A stretch of DNA of 34,422 nt from Mansonella perstans (Eukaryota > Nematoda > Chromadorea > Rhabditida > Onchocercidae). The stretch covers positions 1-34,422 of the forward strand of contig JBAMDO010000372.1 in the NCBI GenBank assembly GCA_037074765.1, in the 5' to 3' direction. Of the stretch, positions 21,339 through 34,380 are shown piece by piece. Below the pieces are notes generated by a model that worked only from the letters and a program-made list of their open reading frames with translations, did no database searches and was not told the DNA's origin. Position 1 is the first letter of the stretch; each line of letters starts with the position of its first letter. The position numbers and the translations under genes are program-made.

Positions 21339-24300
21339 GCAATGAAATACAGCAAATGGAATGTTTTGTTCAATGAAAAATTGCAACGAAAAATTTATAG
21401 ATAGATTTTGAGTTAAAGATTTTTGAGTTATATTGGAAATTTTGATGATATAAGAAATTAATAGATAAATTTTGAGTTAAAGATTTTTGAGTTATATTGG
21501 AAATTTTGATGATATAAAAAATTAATAGATAAATTTTGAGTTAAAGATGTTTTATATAGGAAAATAACTGAAAGTTTTAAGTGATATGTGTACTTTTTTT
21601 TCTCGACTTTCACATTATTTATGAGTAGTTTTTGCATAATGAGATTTATTAATTCCACAAATATTTCAATGTTATACGGTTGCATTTTATTGATTGAACA
21701 AAATTATGGTTAATCATTCAATTATTTCACTGAAAAGGTTTGTTTATAATGTAAAAGTATTTCGAAAGCTGTAAAACTATAAATTAACATAATTAAAAGT
21801 TATTGATTTATCAGTTATACATATATGTGCTTTTTTAAAATCTTTCAATGAATTGTTTTGTTTGAATAAAATAACTCTCCGTTGCATTTTTGTTTTAATA
21901 GTAGTTAGAGAAAAAATATTATTAAGCAGTTTTTTTTTTTTTCTTTTTTTTTTGTTTACAATATGAGCATTTCAGTTTATGAATATATTTTTTTAGTCGG
22001 AAGTCATTGCAATCAAATCATAACAATAAGCGTGATCGAAGTGTAAGTGCAGTTAGACGAAGGTTGTACTATCCTCGACCACAACTTCAAACTTCTGCTT
22101 TAGTTTTTTGTGCATTACAGGTCTGAATTTTAGTTAGTGAAAGTTGATATTATTATCTTTTTTGCAAATATATTTAATTTTATAAATTTCAACCCTTTCA
22201 TCATTTATAAAAATTTCTGTGTTATTTTCATATGGTCATTATAGTTATATGTTATCACTTTCATAGGCTAGATTGTTTGGGTAAATTTAGATGTACAAGC
22301 TATTCCATTACAGAATATATGTATTTCAAAACCATTACTAGAAAAAAAAAGTCATTAGAAATGAAAGAAAAAAAGAAACTAATGGACAGAAAATATTTAG
22401 CAAGATATTGTTTTTAGTTTAAATCTAAAATATTGTAAATTGAGAAATTACTGAAAGACTTTTATTTTATCTTCTCTTCGATTCTCGACTGTATATATCA
22501 AAGTCCATTGAAATACAGTACAAAGTTAACATTTCATATCAAATATGAATCGACTTTATTTAATAACAACAAAAATTTTTGTCAAATATTAAGCTACAAT
22601 ATTCTATTTTTTTTCCATTTCAACAAATTTTTAGGTAACGTTTGTAGCATTTTTGTTCAGTTACAATGGTGTTAGTATGGGCGATGTCTTATTGCCCATT
22701 TTATCGTGGATTTCAGAACAGTTTCGAAAGGTATTTTGCATGTTTTTCTTGAAAAAAACTTGTTCAGCAAAATTTTTTTCAAATTTGATAAAAATATCTA
22801 TTATATTTTTATTTTTAACAGTGTATAGCCAATTGTTTTACTTGATTTCTTGGATGTTAAGGTTTCCTATTTTTATTCGATAAATGTTTTATAAATTATT
22901 AAAATGCTGCATATAATTTTTATTTGGTATATCGTTCTGCATTAAAAGGTAATATGCAATTTTTGCTCATCATTGTTTCAGTTTGAATTTATTAAAAGTA
23001 TCAGTGAATCAATTCGTCGATTTTTGGAAAGTTTGCTTTCTTCGACCAACGGTGAAAACGCCGAAGATTCGACACCTCCGGTCAAAAAAAATCGTGCAAA
23101 ACAAAAAGTGGATACAAGTAGTGCTACATTTTTAGAGAATGTTGATGCCGACCTACCCATCTACACAAAGTATGACTTTTTCTCAGCTAATTGCTGTTTG
23201 TATCATTAGTTGATTTTCCATTTTATTCAGTGAGATATTACAGAGAGCATTTATCTTTTTTCGATGGTACGCGTCCTTCCAAGGGAACATATCTCGCCAT
23301 ATTAGGTCGTATATACGATGTACAAAAAGGTGCTAGGCATTATGGTCCTGATGGTTCATATCATTTCTTTGCTGGTATTTCTAAGACATTTTTCTTAGCA
23401 CGTTTAAATAAATCATAATTTGTTTACGTTTGATAAAGATGGCTATTGCTGTCTGATACCTGATTTGAAGCACCTGGCTTAAGATATTACTTTTACATAG
23501 ATTTTAAAGATAACCCATCTTTAAACGACCATGTTTATCTAAGTTTGAGGAAATGTAAAACTGAAAGAGTCATGTCAGAAGTACATTTTCAATACATTAA
23601 TAGAGATTGAAACATGGAAGATCGAGCCTTTTTGAGAACCTATCACTATGGCTTAGCATAGCATCGAGCAACTCGTTAGTAAATAGTGATGAATTGTATG
23701 AGTATCTTTACTTTTTTTCTTATTTTCAGCAAGCATATCTTTGTCAATAGATTTCAATTTTTGTTCAGGTCGCGATGCAACGCGTGCATTCGTCAGTGGT
23801 GATTTTTCTGAAAAAGGTCTAGTGGATGACGTTGAAGGTTTAAACGATCATGATCTGTTAGGTATTTTTGATTGGATCAAGTTTTACGAAAAAGATTATG
23901 ATCTCGTCGGTTATCTCCAGGGAACGTATTATGATGCTTCTGGCAAACCAACTTCACGTTTAAAAGTATGATTTTCAGAAAAAAAAAATTGTTTGTTTGT
24001 ATGTTATGATTAAATCGTTTGGGATGAGGAAAATAATCCTGTTATATAGGCTTTTTTTCTATTCTGGCAAAAATTTGATTTGTTATGATACCGATATACA
24101 GCAGTGGCTAAAGTTTATTTGTATTACTTATAATTTCTGATTATATTCTTCCTGAAGAATATAATCTAAATTATATTTGAAGTACTTTTCGTATGCATTA
24201 TTTTATAGAGCAATGGTTTTAATAGTTTAAATTTTTCATGCAAAATTTACTGCGTGGTAACAGTAGATAGCTATAGCCAAAAGTGAACTTTTGGTATTAA

Positions 24301-25427
24301 CAGTATCGGACATATGCTTATAAAAACACGAAAGCGTGTTCTTTTTTACAATTCAGAAATCATTTATGTAGTAGATAGGTAATGTTTTTGGGATATTATA
24401 GTCGCAATGATATATAGATCACAACTGATAATATGAAATCGAGGATTGGTATGGTGAATCTTCTGAAGTTCTGTTCGATTGTAATATCATCAACGATTTA
24501 TTTCATGTGTTGCTTAAAACTAATCTAATTAATGATATCAAATTTTAAAAGAAATTCTAAATTTCAGGAAGTGATTAAGTTGATAGAAAATGCACTTAAT
24601 TGGAAAGTTATGCAAGCGGAAGAAGCAAAGATTTTTCCACCGTGTAATTCTGAATGGCAAAAAAGTACTGGTGGCCGAGTGTGGTGTTCAAATCGAAGGT
24701 CTTTTTTTTTTCCTAGTCTTAATGATCTTGAATAATATTACTGATTAATGTAATTGCTCTTACTTATTATTATATGCATTTATGTATCTTCATGCATATT
24801 TCATTTTCTAAAATTTATGTAATGGAATAGATTTTTTCTGAGATTTTAAACCGAAATTGCATTTTAGTGGTGGCATCGAAAGAAAATGGATTGGAGTGCC
24901 AAGAAAACTGTTTGATGCAAGATCAAAAACTCGCCGGTAGATTAAAATTGTATATTGTAGCATTTTATTTTAGGGGAAGTTTTTCTAAAATTAGTTTTAT
25001 ACATTTCGTTTTAGATAATTCAGAATTTCATATGCGTCATACCTACAAATCATTAGAACGATTTTTTTTTTTTTTTTTTTTTTTTGTATTCACGATGATA
25101 AATGAGCACACCGTACGAAACTACAGTTAAAGAAATGTAAAAACAAGTTAGCTGTAATAAAGGCAGCTGGTAATTTTTAAGCATGTGAATACATAATCGC
25201 TATTATAATTTAAGTCATTAAGTTTTATCTTAATAATGGCAGTGGTAAGTTATTTTCACTTCTATAGGTGTGTATGCGTGAAGAACTTTGGTGCTCCTCT
25301 TTCGACGTTTCCTGGGATGGATGAAAATAGTGGACGTGGAGATTTAGAAAATCCAAATTTGGAGGAATACGATGGTTGCAGATCGACATCGACTACTTGT
25401 CGTAGTGATAATATAGAGAATATATAG
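20835..25427 (+). CDS. neuferricin (CYB5D2 / tag-131-like), cytochrome b5-like haem-binding protein
   Basis: Exons read in phase: 21997-22120, 22635-22730, 22982-23169, 23244-23374, 23769-23965, 24568-24698, 24868-24936 and 25268-25427. A tentative first exon at 20835-20869 (MIVIYFKTVSF + AG) has the right phase but weak support. The protein is about 364-376 residues. A basic N-terminus (RKSLQSNHNNKRDRS...) precedes a hydrophobic signal-anchor (SALVFCALQVTFVAFLFSY) and a linker with an acidic/lysine-rich stretch. The cytochrome b5-like domain (about residues 145-245) follows: IYTKEHLSFFDG, YLAILGRIYDVQKGARHYGP, then FAGRDATRAFVSGDFSEKGL. The C-terminal region carries the conserved neuferricin signatures FPPCNSEW, GGRVWCSN, RKWIGVPRKLF, RCVCVKNFGAP and RGDLENPNLEEYDGC, with paired cysteines. 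The family is a secreted or membrane-tethered MAPR-type haem-binding protein reported to promote neuronal differentiation. The roughly 100 residues before the b5 domain exceed the vertebrate protein (about 264 residues in all). Identity is secure; the start is not. Confidence 0.93.
21005..21025. repeat. poly-T run in the 5' region of the neuferricin gene
   Basis: A homopolymer of about 19 T, followed within 100 bases by another T run at 21091-21106. Both lie in the presumed first intron. Confidence 0.7.
21305..21336. repeat. poly-A run of 32
   Basis: An uninterrupted stretch of 32 A residues in the presumed first intron of the neuferricin gene. It is a likely site of assembly or polymerase-slippage error. 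No flanking duplication is seen that would mark it as a retroelement tail. Confidence 0.85.
21397..21549. repeat. 64-bp tandem repeat, about 2.4 copies
   Basis: Copies begin at 21397, 21461 and 21525 with the motif ATAGATAAATTTTGAGTTAA and differ at only a few bases. It sits in the presumed first intron of the neuferricin gene. Confidence 0.85.
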
Positions 25428-25758
25428 TATAGATTTATATTAATATAGTTTGTAAACTAGTCTACTATTTATGATTGTTCTTCATGATATACTATTTTTC
25501 CTTCAGAAATAGTAGTATAGGAATAGTATATTCATTTTAGCCTTATTTTTATGTTCAATTTAAAACAAAAGAACAGGAATAGAATATATTTCTTGCAATG
25601 TGGAATTTTTTTTCAAAAATTTTTAAAACTTTTGCTTTATATTTATAAATGTTAACGTTTATAGAAAAAGAAAAAACAAGTTTGTTTCGTGTAATCTTTC
25701 CTTTAATCGTTTTGTATTTTTTTTTTAAAGAAATTTGCAGATTAATTGAAGAAAAATG

Positions 25759-25764
25759 AATAAA
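25759..25764 (+). other. possible polyadenylation signal, neuferricin gene
   Basis: AATAAA about 330 bases after the stop codon. The motif is common by chance in such AT-rich DNA, so this is only a candidate. Confidence 0.3.
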
Positions 25765-27318
25765 TTTTTAGAACACGAACTTGGTTTATCTAAATTGATA
25801 TTATCGAGTGGGTTAAAAAAAAAGACATGAATAATGAATGAAAGATAAAAAATGAATTTGCCATTCTGAAGATAAAATATTTTAAGAAAAAAGTAAAGTA
25901 CGAAAAGATGAAGATGATTACTTCATTGTATTAGGTTGCTTTTTTTTTTATCTAAAATATCGGTTGTGAATTTTTTGCATTAATCGTGAAAGAGTTTATA
26001 TATAATGTGAAAATTGAAGCAAAAAAAGAAACTTTAAAAATTTATTCTTTTTTTTTCAGTTATTTTCCAGGTATGATTTCATGAGTTTTGTGATTTTCCA
26101 TCATTCCTATATTTGATATTTATTTAATTTGTGGCAGAAATTTGAAGAGTAAAACTTGGATTCATTTTTAAATAATGCTATCAACTATTAAATGCATCAT
26201 CTTTAAGCATATATTAAAATCATTGCATTCTAAAAATAATTTATTGGCGTGAAAATTTGAACAAAGAATTTTTCATTTCACAATAATCATTTATTTGTTT
26301 TATATACATCTTTTTTCTGAGGCGTTATTATCTCATATAGTATGGAATTATTTCAATATTTATATTCGAAAGGAAAAAAAAATCATTTGCAAAATTTGTC
26401 ACATTAAAATTAAATCTACCAAAAATTTAAAAATGTGGAATATTTGAAATGAAGAATAGCAATGCTTTTTTTTCTGGAGTATCATATATATAATGAATAA
26501 ATGGCAATGAAAAAAATGAATACTAAATATGAAATGTAAAAATCAATTGCTTTCCATCAGCTTTCATCACCATCATCATCATCATTATCATCATCTATAA
26601 TTCATTTTAACGAATATGCAATGATTGCAATGATTACTTGTGCTCAAATATTTTATCGATTGGTGCTTGCTGATAGCATCGTTTGAATTTTGAGTAAAAA
26701 AAAGTTAAGAATTTGGTAAAAATTTTTCACCAATAAAAGTATACAATCAATCCATTTATTCATTCTACCAATCTGCAATCAAAAATTTCTCAAGTTATGA
26801 AAATAATTTCAAAATTTTCATAATGTCTTTGTTTGTAATCAATTAATTTAATTTATCCTATTAATTAATTAATTTAATCTATCTTTTTCTTCCTTCTCTT
26901 CATTTTCTTTCCTCCGTTCTTCCTTCGCTTATTTTGTCAAAAAAAGAAAGATGAAAAATTTTTTTTCTGTCAAAAATTTAAACTTTTCATTTTTTAATTG
27001 ACAGAATGAATGAAAATTACTGATGAAGGAATTTCATTATTGTGAATACAGGAAAAGAAAATAAGAAGGAAAATAAACAACAACTGAGAGTGAGAAACAA
27101 ATAGATAATGAAAAAAAAAGGAAAAGAAAACAAAAAAATTTCCTAAATATTTTAAAATGCATATTTCATACAATTATTTAAATAATTAATCAATCCTCTT
27201 TTTAATACATATCAAATTCTATTTCATTAAATTATCATTTATTTCTAATACCACGACTTGATCATTTTGATATTTTCTCAAACCAATATATAATTCATCT
27301 TAGTAAATAATTTAGACT

Positions 27319-27324
27319 TTTATT
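27319..27324 (-). other. possible polyadenylation signal, RING ligase gene
   Basis: AATAAA on the minus strand, about 95 bases downstream of the stop codon. The spacing suits a short nematode 3' untranslated region. Confidence 0.4.
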
Positions 27325-27414
27325 TTACTTTTTTTAAAAACTAATTTCAAATATCATCATTTCATTATACAAAGTATACTTCCTGAATAATTAATCATTT
27401 TAAGAATTTTAATT

Positions 27415-27604
27415 TTATAAAATTTGGTGTTTTTCGAATGAGATCCTTTGAAATGGAATTGTAGCGGGCAGTTTGGATACAAATTTTACAGGCTGATGCG
27501 TTTTTCTTGAATTGGTTGATTGCTGTTGCTGTTGTTGTTGTTGCTGTTGTTGTTGTTGCTGTTGTTGTTGTTGCTGTTGTTGTTGTTGCTGTTGTTGTTG
27601 TTGC

Positions 27605-27641
<37 letters not shown>

Positions 27642-30600
27642 GCTGTTGATATATGTTAGATTCTGCAGACTGTCTTTTGAAAACATTTTCGACAGGAGAA
27701 TAATTTCGAGATATAATCGTTACTACAGCTGCTGCTGTGGGTGATTTAGGTTGATCCGTATCCGGAAAAGATGATGAAATATCGGATGAGTAACTGCAAA
27801 TCATTACACTGATATTCTTAAACGTTAATTTAATTCGTAAATTTCACAAAGAATTAACAAGATTTGACTAAACCGTAGCGACTATTGCAATTACCATCGA
27901 TTAGTTAAAATTCAATTATTATTGGTAAAATGATACAAAACATATAATACTATTCATTAGATTGGAAATGGAATTTTTTTGAAAGTTTTAATTTATTAGA
28001 AAATGTGAGAAAGAAAGTTAAGAGATGAAACAATTTGAAAAAATAAGCCTTAAACCTTACCCAGATATAGTTTCAAAAGTTTGCTTTGATTGTTGCGATA
28101 ATTTTCTTACATTAGTCGAAATATCAGCAGTAGCAATAGTAGTAGAATTAGAAGACGAAGTAGAAGTAGAAGAGGCAGTAGCGATAGCTGAAGTAGTAGT
28201 ATTAGCTATATTCATTTGACAACTTGACCTATGTGGTCTTTGAAGTTGGCTTCGTTGATGCTGTGCACTCAATGATCGAGATCTATTTTGTAAACAAAAC
28301 TTCGATGATCTCGTTGCATTGATCATATTTCGTTTCATTCGTTTTCGATTATCATTGCATCCCATGATATTATCTTGATGACAAACAACCAACGATGACA
28401 TATTGCTACCAACAGGACAAAGATGAGAATTATGTGACTGAAAGACGCAAATATAATTTACATATTTTAGTTGAAATTAATTGGAAAGAAATGTTTAAAT
28501 ATTTAATAAAATTAAATTTGGTATGTTTCAGATGAATTTAGCTCTAGCTTATTTATCATTTCCCTTCAGTTATCATTCATACATTTTTCTTTAAATGTCG
28601 AAATTTTAGAATATGTAAATTTAAATGAGCGTTTAGATTTAAAAGAAGAAATATGATTAAAAATGAATGAATGAAATCATGCAATGTGAAATTTGAGAAT
28701 CAAGAGAATTAGCATGATTTATCATATGCTTTCGTCTTTCTTACTGTAATCTTCTTACTGCAGTCATTCATCCTTCTTACTGTTATCTGCATAAATTAAT
28801 GAATGAAAAAAAAAAGCATACATCTTCCATCTTCATTACAGCTCCACGATGATGATGATGATGATGATGTTTCCTCTTTGACACTATCGTATTATTATTG
28901 CTACTACTCGTTTCCGGTGAACTTTGAATTTCAGATTGTAACTGCATATAAACATTTGTAAAAGTATGATGATTAGCTGTAATTATTGCATTAGAAGTAA
29001 TGATAGAATTGGTAGCAGTACACGTGGTATTATTATGTTCCGTTGAAACCGGTAACAATGGTACACTGGGACCATTCGGTGAATCCCATGATAACTGAGA
29101 GCTGAAATATATTCATTTCATCACTATTCGTATTGAGGATGATATAAGCAATGAGTAAAATGATAATTGGAATGATGTTAAAGTGGCAGTACAGTAACGG
29201 AGATTGTATTCATGATAATTGGTAGTACAGTAACTGAAAAAGATGCCAAAAAATTCTTCTTTTTTGAACAAATCATCTCATTCATTTTAGATTTCGAAAT
29301 TTGCAAAAATTCTTCTATGATTCAATATCATGAATAGATGCAAAAGTTATTGAAAGATGATTACCATAATATTCGTGGTAAATTATAGTAATTTATACAA
29401 AAATAGCTATTAACAATTATAATAATTACAAAATCATAATCTTTCATAACATATAACAAAATCTGAAACTTACTCTGGTTGATAATTTTTCGTTTTGCTT
29501 TCTGTTTTAGGATATTTTTTATATACAACATCATATTGACATAATGGACAACGCCTATAAAAATATCATAATCATTTATCATGATTTCTATAGAATGAAA
29601 ATCTTATGGTGATAGCACCATATACATAATGGCATATACGATATTATGGAAATATTATAATGGTAGCACCACAATGGCATATACGATATCATTAAATTAA
29701 AAATTTAATTGGCAAATTCAAAAAATTTCCACATGAAAATGGCATGATTAAGTCGAAATAAGAATAAAACGAATTAAATGAACAAAATATATAAATATTA
29801 ATGTAAATGTTTTTTTAAATACATAATTTAATATTTACTAAATATAGTTTAATGTTTAAACATTTCTTAGCAGAATGAAATATTTTTTAATTATTTAGCA
29901 GGGAATTATTTAAAATTGTGAATTAAATAATTCAACGAATAAGCATAGGCCTACTGTAATTTTTTATGCTAAATAATTTCCATTATTTCCCATTAATAAT
30001 TTGCTATTTAAATGGCAACATTCATTAAATATACCTGTTGCTAAGTAGCCATGGATCAACACATTTTGGATGAAATTCATGTCCACAAAATAATACTCGT
30101 AATTCTTGTCCTTCCCTATATTCCTCCAAACAAATACTACAGCGTTCCTTTAAAAAAAAAAAACAATCGGAAATATACATATATATACATAATTTTTGAA
30201 AATGTACATATATATATATATATGCAGCAAGATAATTAATTTACAAAAATTCCTATATATGTGCATATATATATTTATTTATTTATTTCTATATACATAT
30301 ATATATTTTTGTCTGTACTAGAAATGATAATTAATTTACAAAAAGGAGCAGAAATTTTAATTAAAAAAAAGACAGAATTTAAGAATTCTGAATTTTTTAA
30401 ACTAAATTTTAAAGTATTAATTAAAATGCAGTGATTTAGTACGAACCTGACCATTATAGCTTCGTGCAACAGATGTAAGTGAACCAAATACCGGTAAATA
30501 TCTTCGTTTTGATGAAAGACACAATAATGAGCGTTTTTTGTGCAATTTATTATTAGTGGTATTTGCGTTAAAATTATCGTTTTTTTCAAATTTTCGAATT

Positions 30601-32671
30601 TCCATTTTATTAACTGCTGCTCTAAAAGATAACTTCTTTATCAACAAGTGCAACAAAGAAAAAAGGATACGGTAGGATATGGTACTGTTATTTACCTTGA
30701 ATTAATATAAATGAAAAAAAAATTCTATCATAAACAATTATTCATTAAAATTTATAATTCGTTTTTAAAATAAAAAATAACAAAGTACTAAAAATTTTAG
30801 CAATGAAAATTTTAATTTTTTATGGTAATGATTTAAAAATCAGATGTTAAATATAATTTTTACGATAAACTTGAAATAACTTGTAAAAAGAAATTAAAAT
30901 TTTTGAAATATAAATATTAACCGAGCTAATGTACGCAACCAAATATCACGATGTGTTGTAGGTCTCCATCGAATTTTGATATATACCAAACCGGTGATAA
31001 ACATTACTAGCAATATTAGTAACAAGATTAAGCCAATATTTAATACCGTTGGTCGAAATATCTAAATTTTGAATGATTTTAAATTTAAATGAAATTTAAT
31101 TGGCAAATTTATCGTTTATTAACTTTATCAAACAAATAATGCTAATGTAAACAAATAGAATATTTTGAATGGGTAAAAGTTTGAAAATTAACAGAAGAAA
31201 AATGAAATGAAAAGTTTTTATTAATACACGAATGCAAACATATTAAGTTACCATATAAACTAATAAGATTTTAATCAGATAATAAAACTGTTAAAGAGAT
31301 CGAAAATATATTGATTATTGCGAATTTTAAAACTAATTTTAATGCAATTAATATCAGGCAAATATGAAGTACATTACAATACTCTATGATGTGGTACTGT
31401 AGTGAAGTAATGTAATGCTAATTGATGCATTTCATTGTATAATAAGTAGCAAAAAAAGTAAAAATTGATCACAAGCAAAAATTCCTTTTCCGACATTTTC
31501 CCCGATTTTACTGAGCTCTTCGATTTTACTGTTAATTAGAAGCATCATAAATTTCCTTCATCTCATAGAAATGAGTGTTAGGAATGGAGATTACGGTCAG
31601 TTAATTAAGAAATGCGAAAATTGCATCAAAATGAAAAAAAGCTCATATATTGAGATACGTAAAATTTCTAATAAATATATATTATTTATTGAAAAAATAA
31701 TAAATTGAAATGAAAAATTTTAAGTTATTGTATGCATCGCAAATGAGGAAATCAGCAGTAAAGTTTTTTGATATTTTCGAACTAATCAATTCATCAATTA
31801 ATCAATCAACCAACAATGATCATTAATGGTTTGATAATAACCACACTGATAATAATGTGATAGAATGATAAATAAAGTAATGAAAATAAAATTGAAATGG
31901 TTAAATACAAATAAATAAGTTATGCAATAAGAAAAAAGAAAGAGAAGTGAAAAAAAAGGCATGATTGCAAGTTCGCCATTTTGATTAATTATTGATAAAA
32001 AATAATGAAATGATCACTATTTGCTATCATCTTATCAATCATATTAATTCTCACTATCTCATCATGATGATAAGATTAATTACTTGTAGTTGTAAAGTAT
32101 ATTGCGTAAAAAGTAACGGAACAAAACGGGAGCGATATAATTCCTTATCATTTTATCAATCATTTTAACTTTCACTATCATGCCTTTTTAATTACTGCTT
32201 TTCATGATGATAAAAGATTAATTACCTGCAATCGTAAAGTATATTGTGGTTCAAAATCAACATATTCAAAAGCAATTCGAATTATGGAACCACTAAGTGT
32301 TGCTTCGTTTAATTGCTTCTTCAATCGTTTTGTTTCTAAATCATCCAATATTACCACTGGTATACGTCCACGTTGTGTCTAAAATAAATATTTAATTTAA
32401 ATACTCGAAATTTGAAATTAATAAAGTGTTGAAATTCTAGCAATGCTTTTTGGGCGCAATACTTTTGTCATAATTTCTTCTTTTTCATACAATTAATTAT
32501 AGTTGGGATAATTAATGCCTTATTTAAAAGCGTCATTTTGTTTCTTTCCTAACAAAAATAAAAAGTGAAAAATTACACAAACATTAATATAACCTTATCA
32601 ATTTGTGCCACTATACGACTTTCTGGTCCAACAACCAAACCTAATGCACCTGACCTTTCAGCAAAACGAAC
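27415..32671 (-). CDS. transmembrane RING-H2 E3 ubiquitin ligase, ZNRF3/RNF43 type (plr-1-like), 5' partial
   Basis: Ten minus-strand exons join in phase: 32594-32671, 32226-32378, 30922-31061, 30447-30621, 30035-30147, 29474-29554, 28822-29101, 28061-28437 and the terminal 27415-27793; one or more 5' exons are missing. (Nine intervals are listed; the tenth would be the absent start exon.) The visible part is 591 residues. Residues 1-77 are the end of a protease-associated (PA) ectodomain ([35 protein letters not shown]). Next come FRPTVLNIG and a transmembrane helix (about 84-105), then basic [20 protein letters not shown] and VNKMEIRKF, as in ZNRF3/RNF43. The RING-H2 finger has C185, C188, C203, H205, H208, C211, C222 and C225 ([17 protein letters not shown]). 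The tail is low-complexity, with a 7-histidine run, S/T/N-rich segments and 43 glutamines. Family members ubiquitinate Frizzled Wnt receptors and clear them from the surface. The match across TM-linker-RING makes this subfamily more likely than RNF13/RNF128 types. Confidence 0.92.
27520..27648 (-). repeat. coding CAA/CAG repeat (43 glutamines)
   Basis: 129 bases within the last exon of the RING ligase gene encode 43 consecutive glutamines: 35 CAA and 8 CAG codons. Counting from the low-coordinate end, CAG falls at codons 2, 4, 9, 14, 19, 24, 29 and 42. Six CAGs are therefore spaced exactly five codons apart, a 15-base higher-order repeat, next to a pure CAA run of 12. Confidence 0.95.
28848..28869 (-). 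repeat. coding CAT repeat (7 histidines)
   Basis: A GAT/CAT trinucleotide run inside exon 28822-29101 of the RING ligase gene encodes seven histidines after KRK. Confidence 0.85.
29585..29690. repeat. imperfect direct repeat in a ligase intron
   Basis: Two copies of a segment containing GGTAGCACCA and AATGGCATATACGATAT occur about 55 bases apart, within the intron between exons 29474-29554 and 30035-30147. Confidence 0.7.
30175..30305. repeat. degenerate TA/CATATA dinucleotide stretch
   Basis: Several short runs of TATATA and ACATATA, within the intron between exons 30035-30147 and 30447-30621. No exon lies within it. Confidence 0.6.
31062..32225 (-). other. large intron of the RING ligase gene
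   Basis: An intron of 1164 bases between the PA-domain exon and the transmembrane exon. It contains a decayed copy of the 3' end of the preceding exon and its splice donor (about 32025-32106). Otherwise it is AT-rich with no open frame of interest. Confidence 0.7.
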
Positions 32672-34197
32672 CTAAATAAATTTTATAGATTTAATTAAGA
32701 CGACGAAAAAAGTTGAAAATAATTTTTTAAAGCGATGAAATAATTGTTTAAAAAAGATTACATTAAATGCCCAATTACAAAATGTTCGAAAATAATTTCA
32801 AATTATATCAATTATACCAAATTTCAAAGTTAAAATTAACTGAAACTTAAACTGATAACAAATAAATGATAATTTAATTAATTAAATTAATTTTTTTATT
32901 CGTCCATTCTTGCATATTTCATTGTAAAAGTTTCAATGATGAGATATATTGGAATGGAGAAGCAAAAAATTAGTGCAAAATTATCTGTCAAAGCTAAAAT
33001 GACATAAAATTTTAATTTTTAATTAATATAATTTCATCTTAAACACAATTAAGAAATTATTCCATGATAATATTATTATGTATTAAAGATATAAAATAAT
33101 AGAAAATAAATCAACGTTTCATCAATTCAGCATATCTTTAATTATCTATTTCAAATTGCTTGACTGTAATAAATTAATTAAATTTTACAATCAAATAAAA
33201 AAATTTTTCTGACTTGAAATGTTATTTTTATCCAATCTGCCTCTTACAACTTCTATATGATAGTGCAGTTAAACTTTTATACTAAAATATTATTGAAATT
33301 TGAAATTAAAAAAATTTTTTTTTGTTCTTAAAAAAATATGATTATTTTGCTCTTTTTTACTGTTCAGAAAAAAAAATTTGATTTTTTCCTTTTTTGTATC
33401 ATCCATATTTCATTTTCCCTAAATTTGAAATTTTGATTTATTTAAATGATCGAAATAAAATGAAGGAGTTGCTTAGCGATATAATGAGAAGAGACAGATG
33501 GTATACAATTCAGGATGGTTTGCTGGATAGATGAATGAATGAATGGGAATCATAAATTTTAGCTCAGTGAATTACTCTCATTACTTATTTTTAATGGGTT
33601 TTTCATTTCCATTTACTAATGATGATCATAACGATAATGATAATAATAGCAGTAGTAATAGTGATTTGTGATAATAGTAATTCTTATATATATTATCGAA
33701 TATATCATCTATTAAATTTTGCAATTGGAATAGTTTTTTTTCTCTTTTTTCGTTAAAATAAATAGTAAAATGAAAAAAAGAAAAGATTTTTTTCTTCTAT
33801 CCTACTTAAAAACAGTTTCAAAAGAATATAAAGTGAATTTAACATTTTACATTTGCTTTTATAGTTCAAAATATCATTAAGATATATTCAAACATTTGAA
33901 ATTGTTCAAATAGATGAAAATAAGTTTCAAAATTTGAGTTTTCATTTCATTTCGCTTCAAATTTAACAAAATATTTTATCATACATTAAATTTTGTCATA
34001 TTAAAAATTTTTTTCAAAATAAAAAAGGAAACTAAATGAGGATAAACGAGGAAAGAGAAATTAATCAATTTGTCAAAAGAAATTAATCAATTAATTTATC
34101 AAAAAAGAGATTTCGCTAATTAACTAATTACAAAAATTTTACAATTTCGATGCAAAATTTTTCGTTAAAAAGTAAAATTGTTTGTAACATGTTATAT
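32672..34197. other. AT-rich sequence upstream of the visible ligase exons
   Basis: The remaining 5' exons (signal peptide and first part of the PA domain) should lie on this side, but I find no exon that continues the frame. Most likely they are beyond the window edge. A GAT/AAT-rich patch lies at 33615-33680. Confidence 0.4.
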
Positions 34198-34309
34198 TAT
34201 TGTTGCTATTATTATCACTACTACATATTATTGCTGCTATTATTATTAATACTACATATTATTATTATTATTATTATTGATATTATTATTATTATTGTTA
34301 TCGTTATTA

Positions 34310-34380
<71 letters not shown>

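Larger units (their letters stand above)
25428..27414. other. intergenic region between two convergent genes
   Basis: It contains the 3' untranslated regions of the neuferricin gene (plus) and the RING ligase gene (minus). An AATAAA motif lies at 25759-25764 on the plus strand, and one on the minus strand (TTTATT at 27319-27324) is about 95 bases past the ligase stop. A CAT/CATCAT trinucleotide run lies at 26568-26595. No gene is recognised. Confidence 0.5.

Noticed and set aside
23191..23243. Starting the b5-domain exon at the TTTTATTCAG acceptor (23230)
   Set aside because: It gives the wrong phase with the preceding exon. The TTACAG acceptor ending at 23243 restores the family sequence IYTKEHLSFFDG.
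27520..27744. Plus-strand open frame of poly-leucine, and a minus-strand poly-asparagine frame
   Set aside because: Both are alternative-frame or antisense readings of the CAA/CAG repeat. The glutamine frame continues in phase from the ligase exons upstream.
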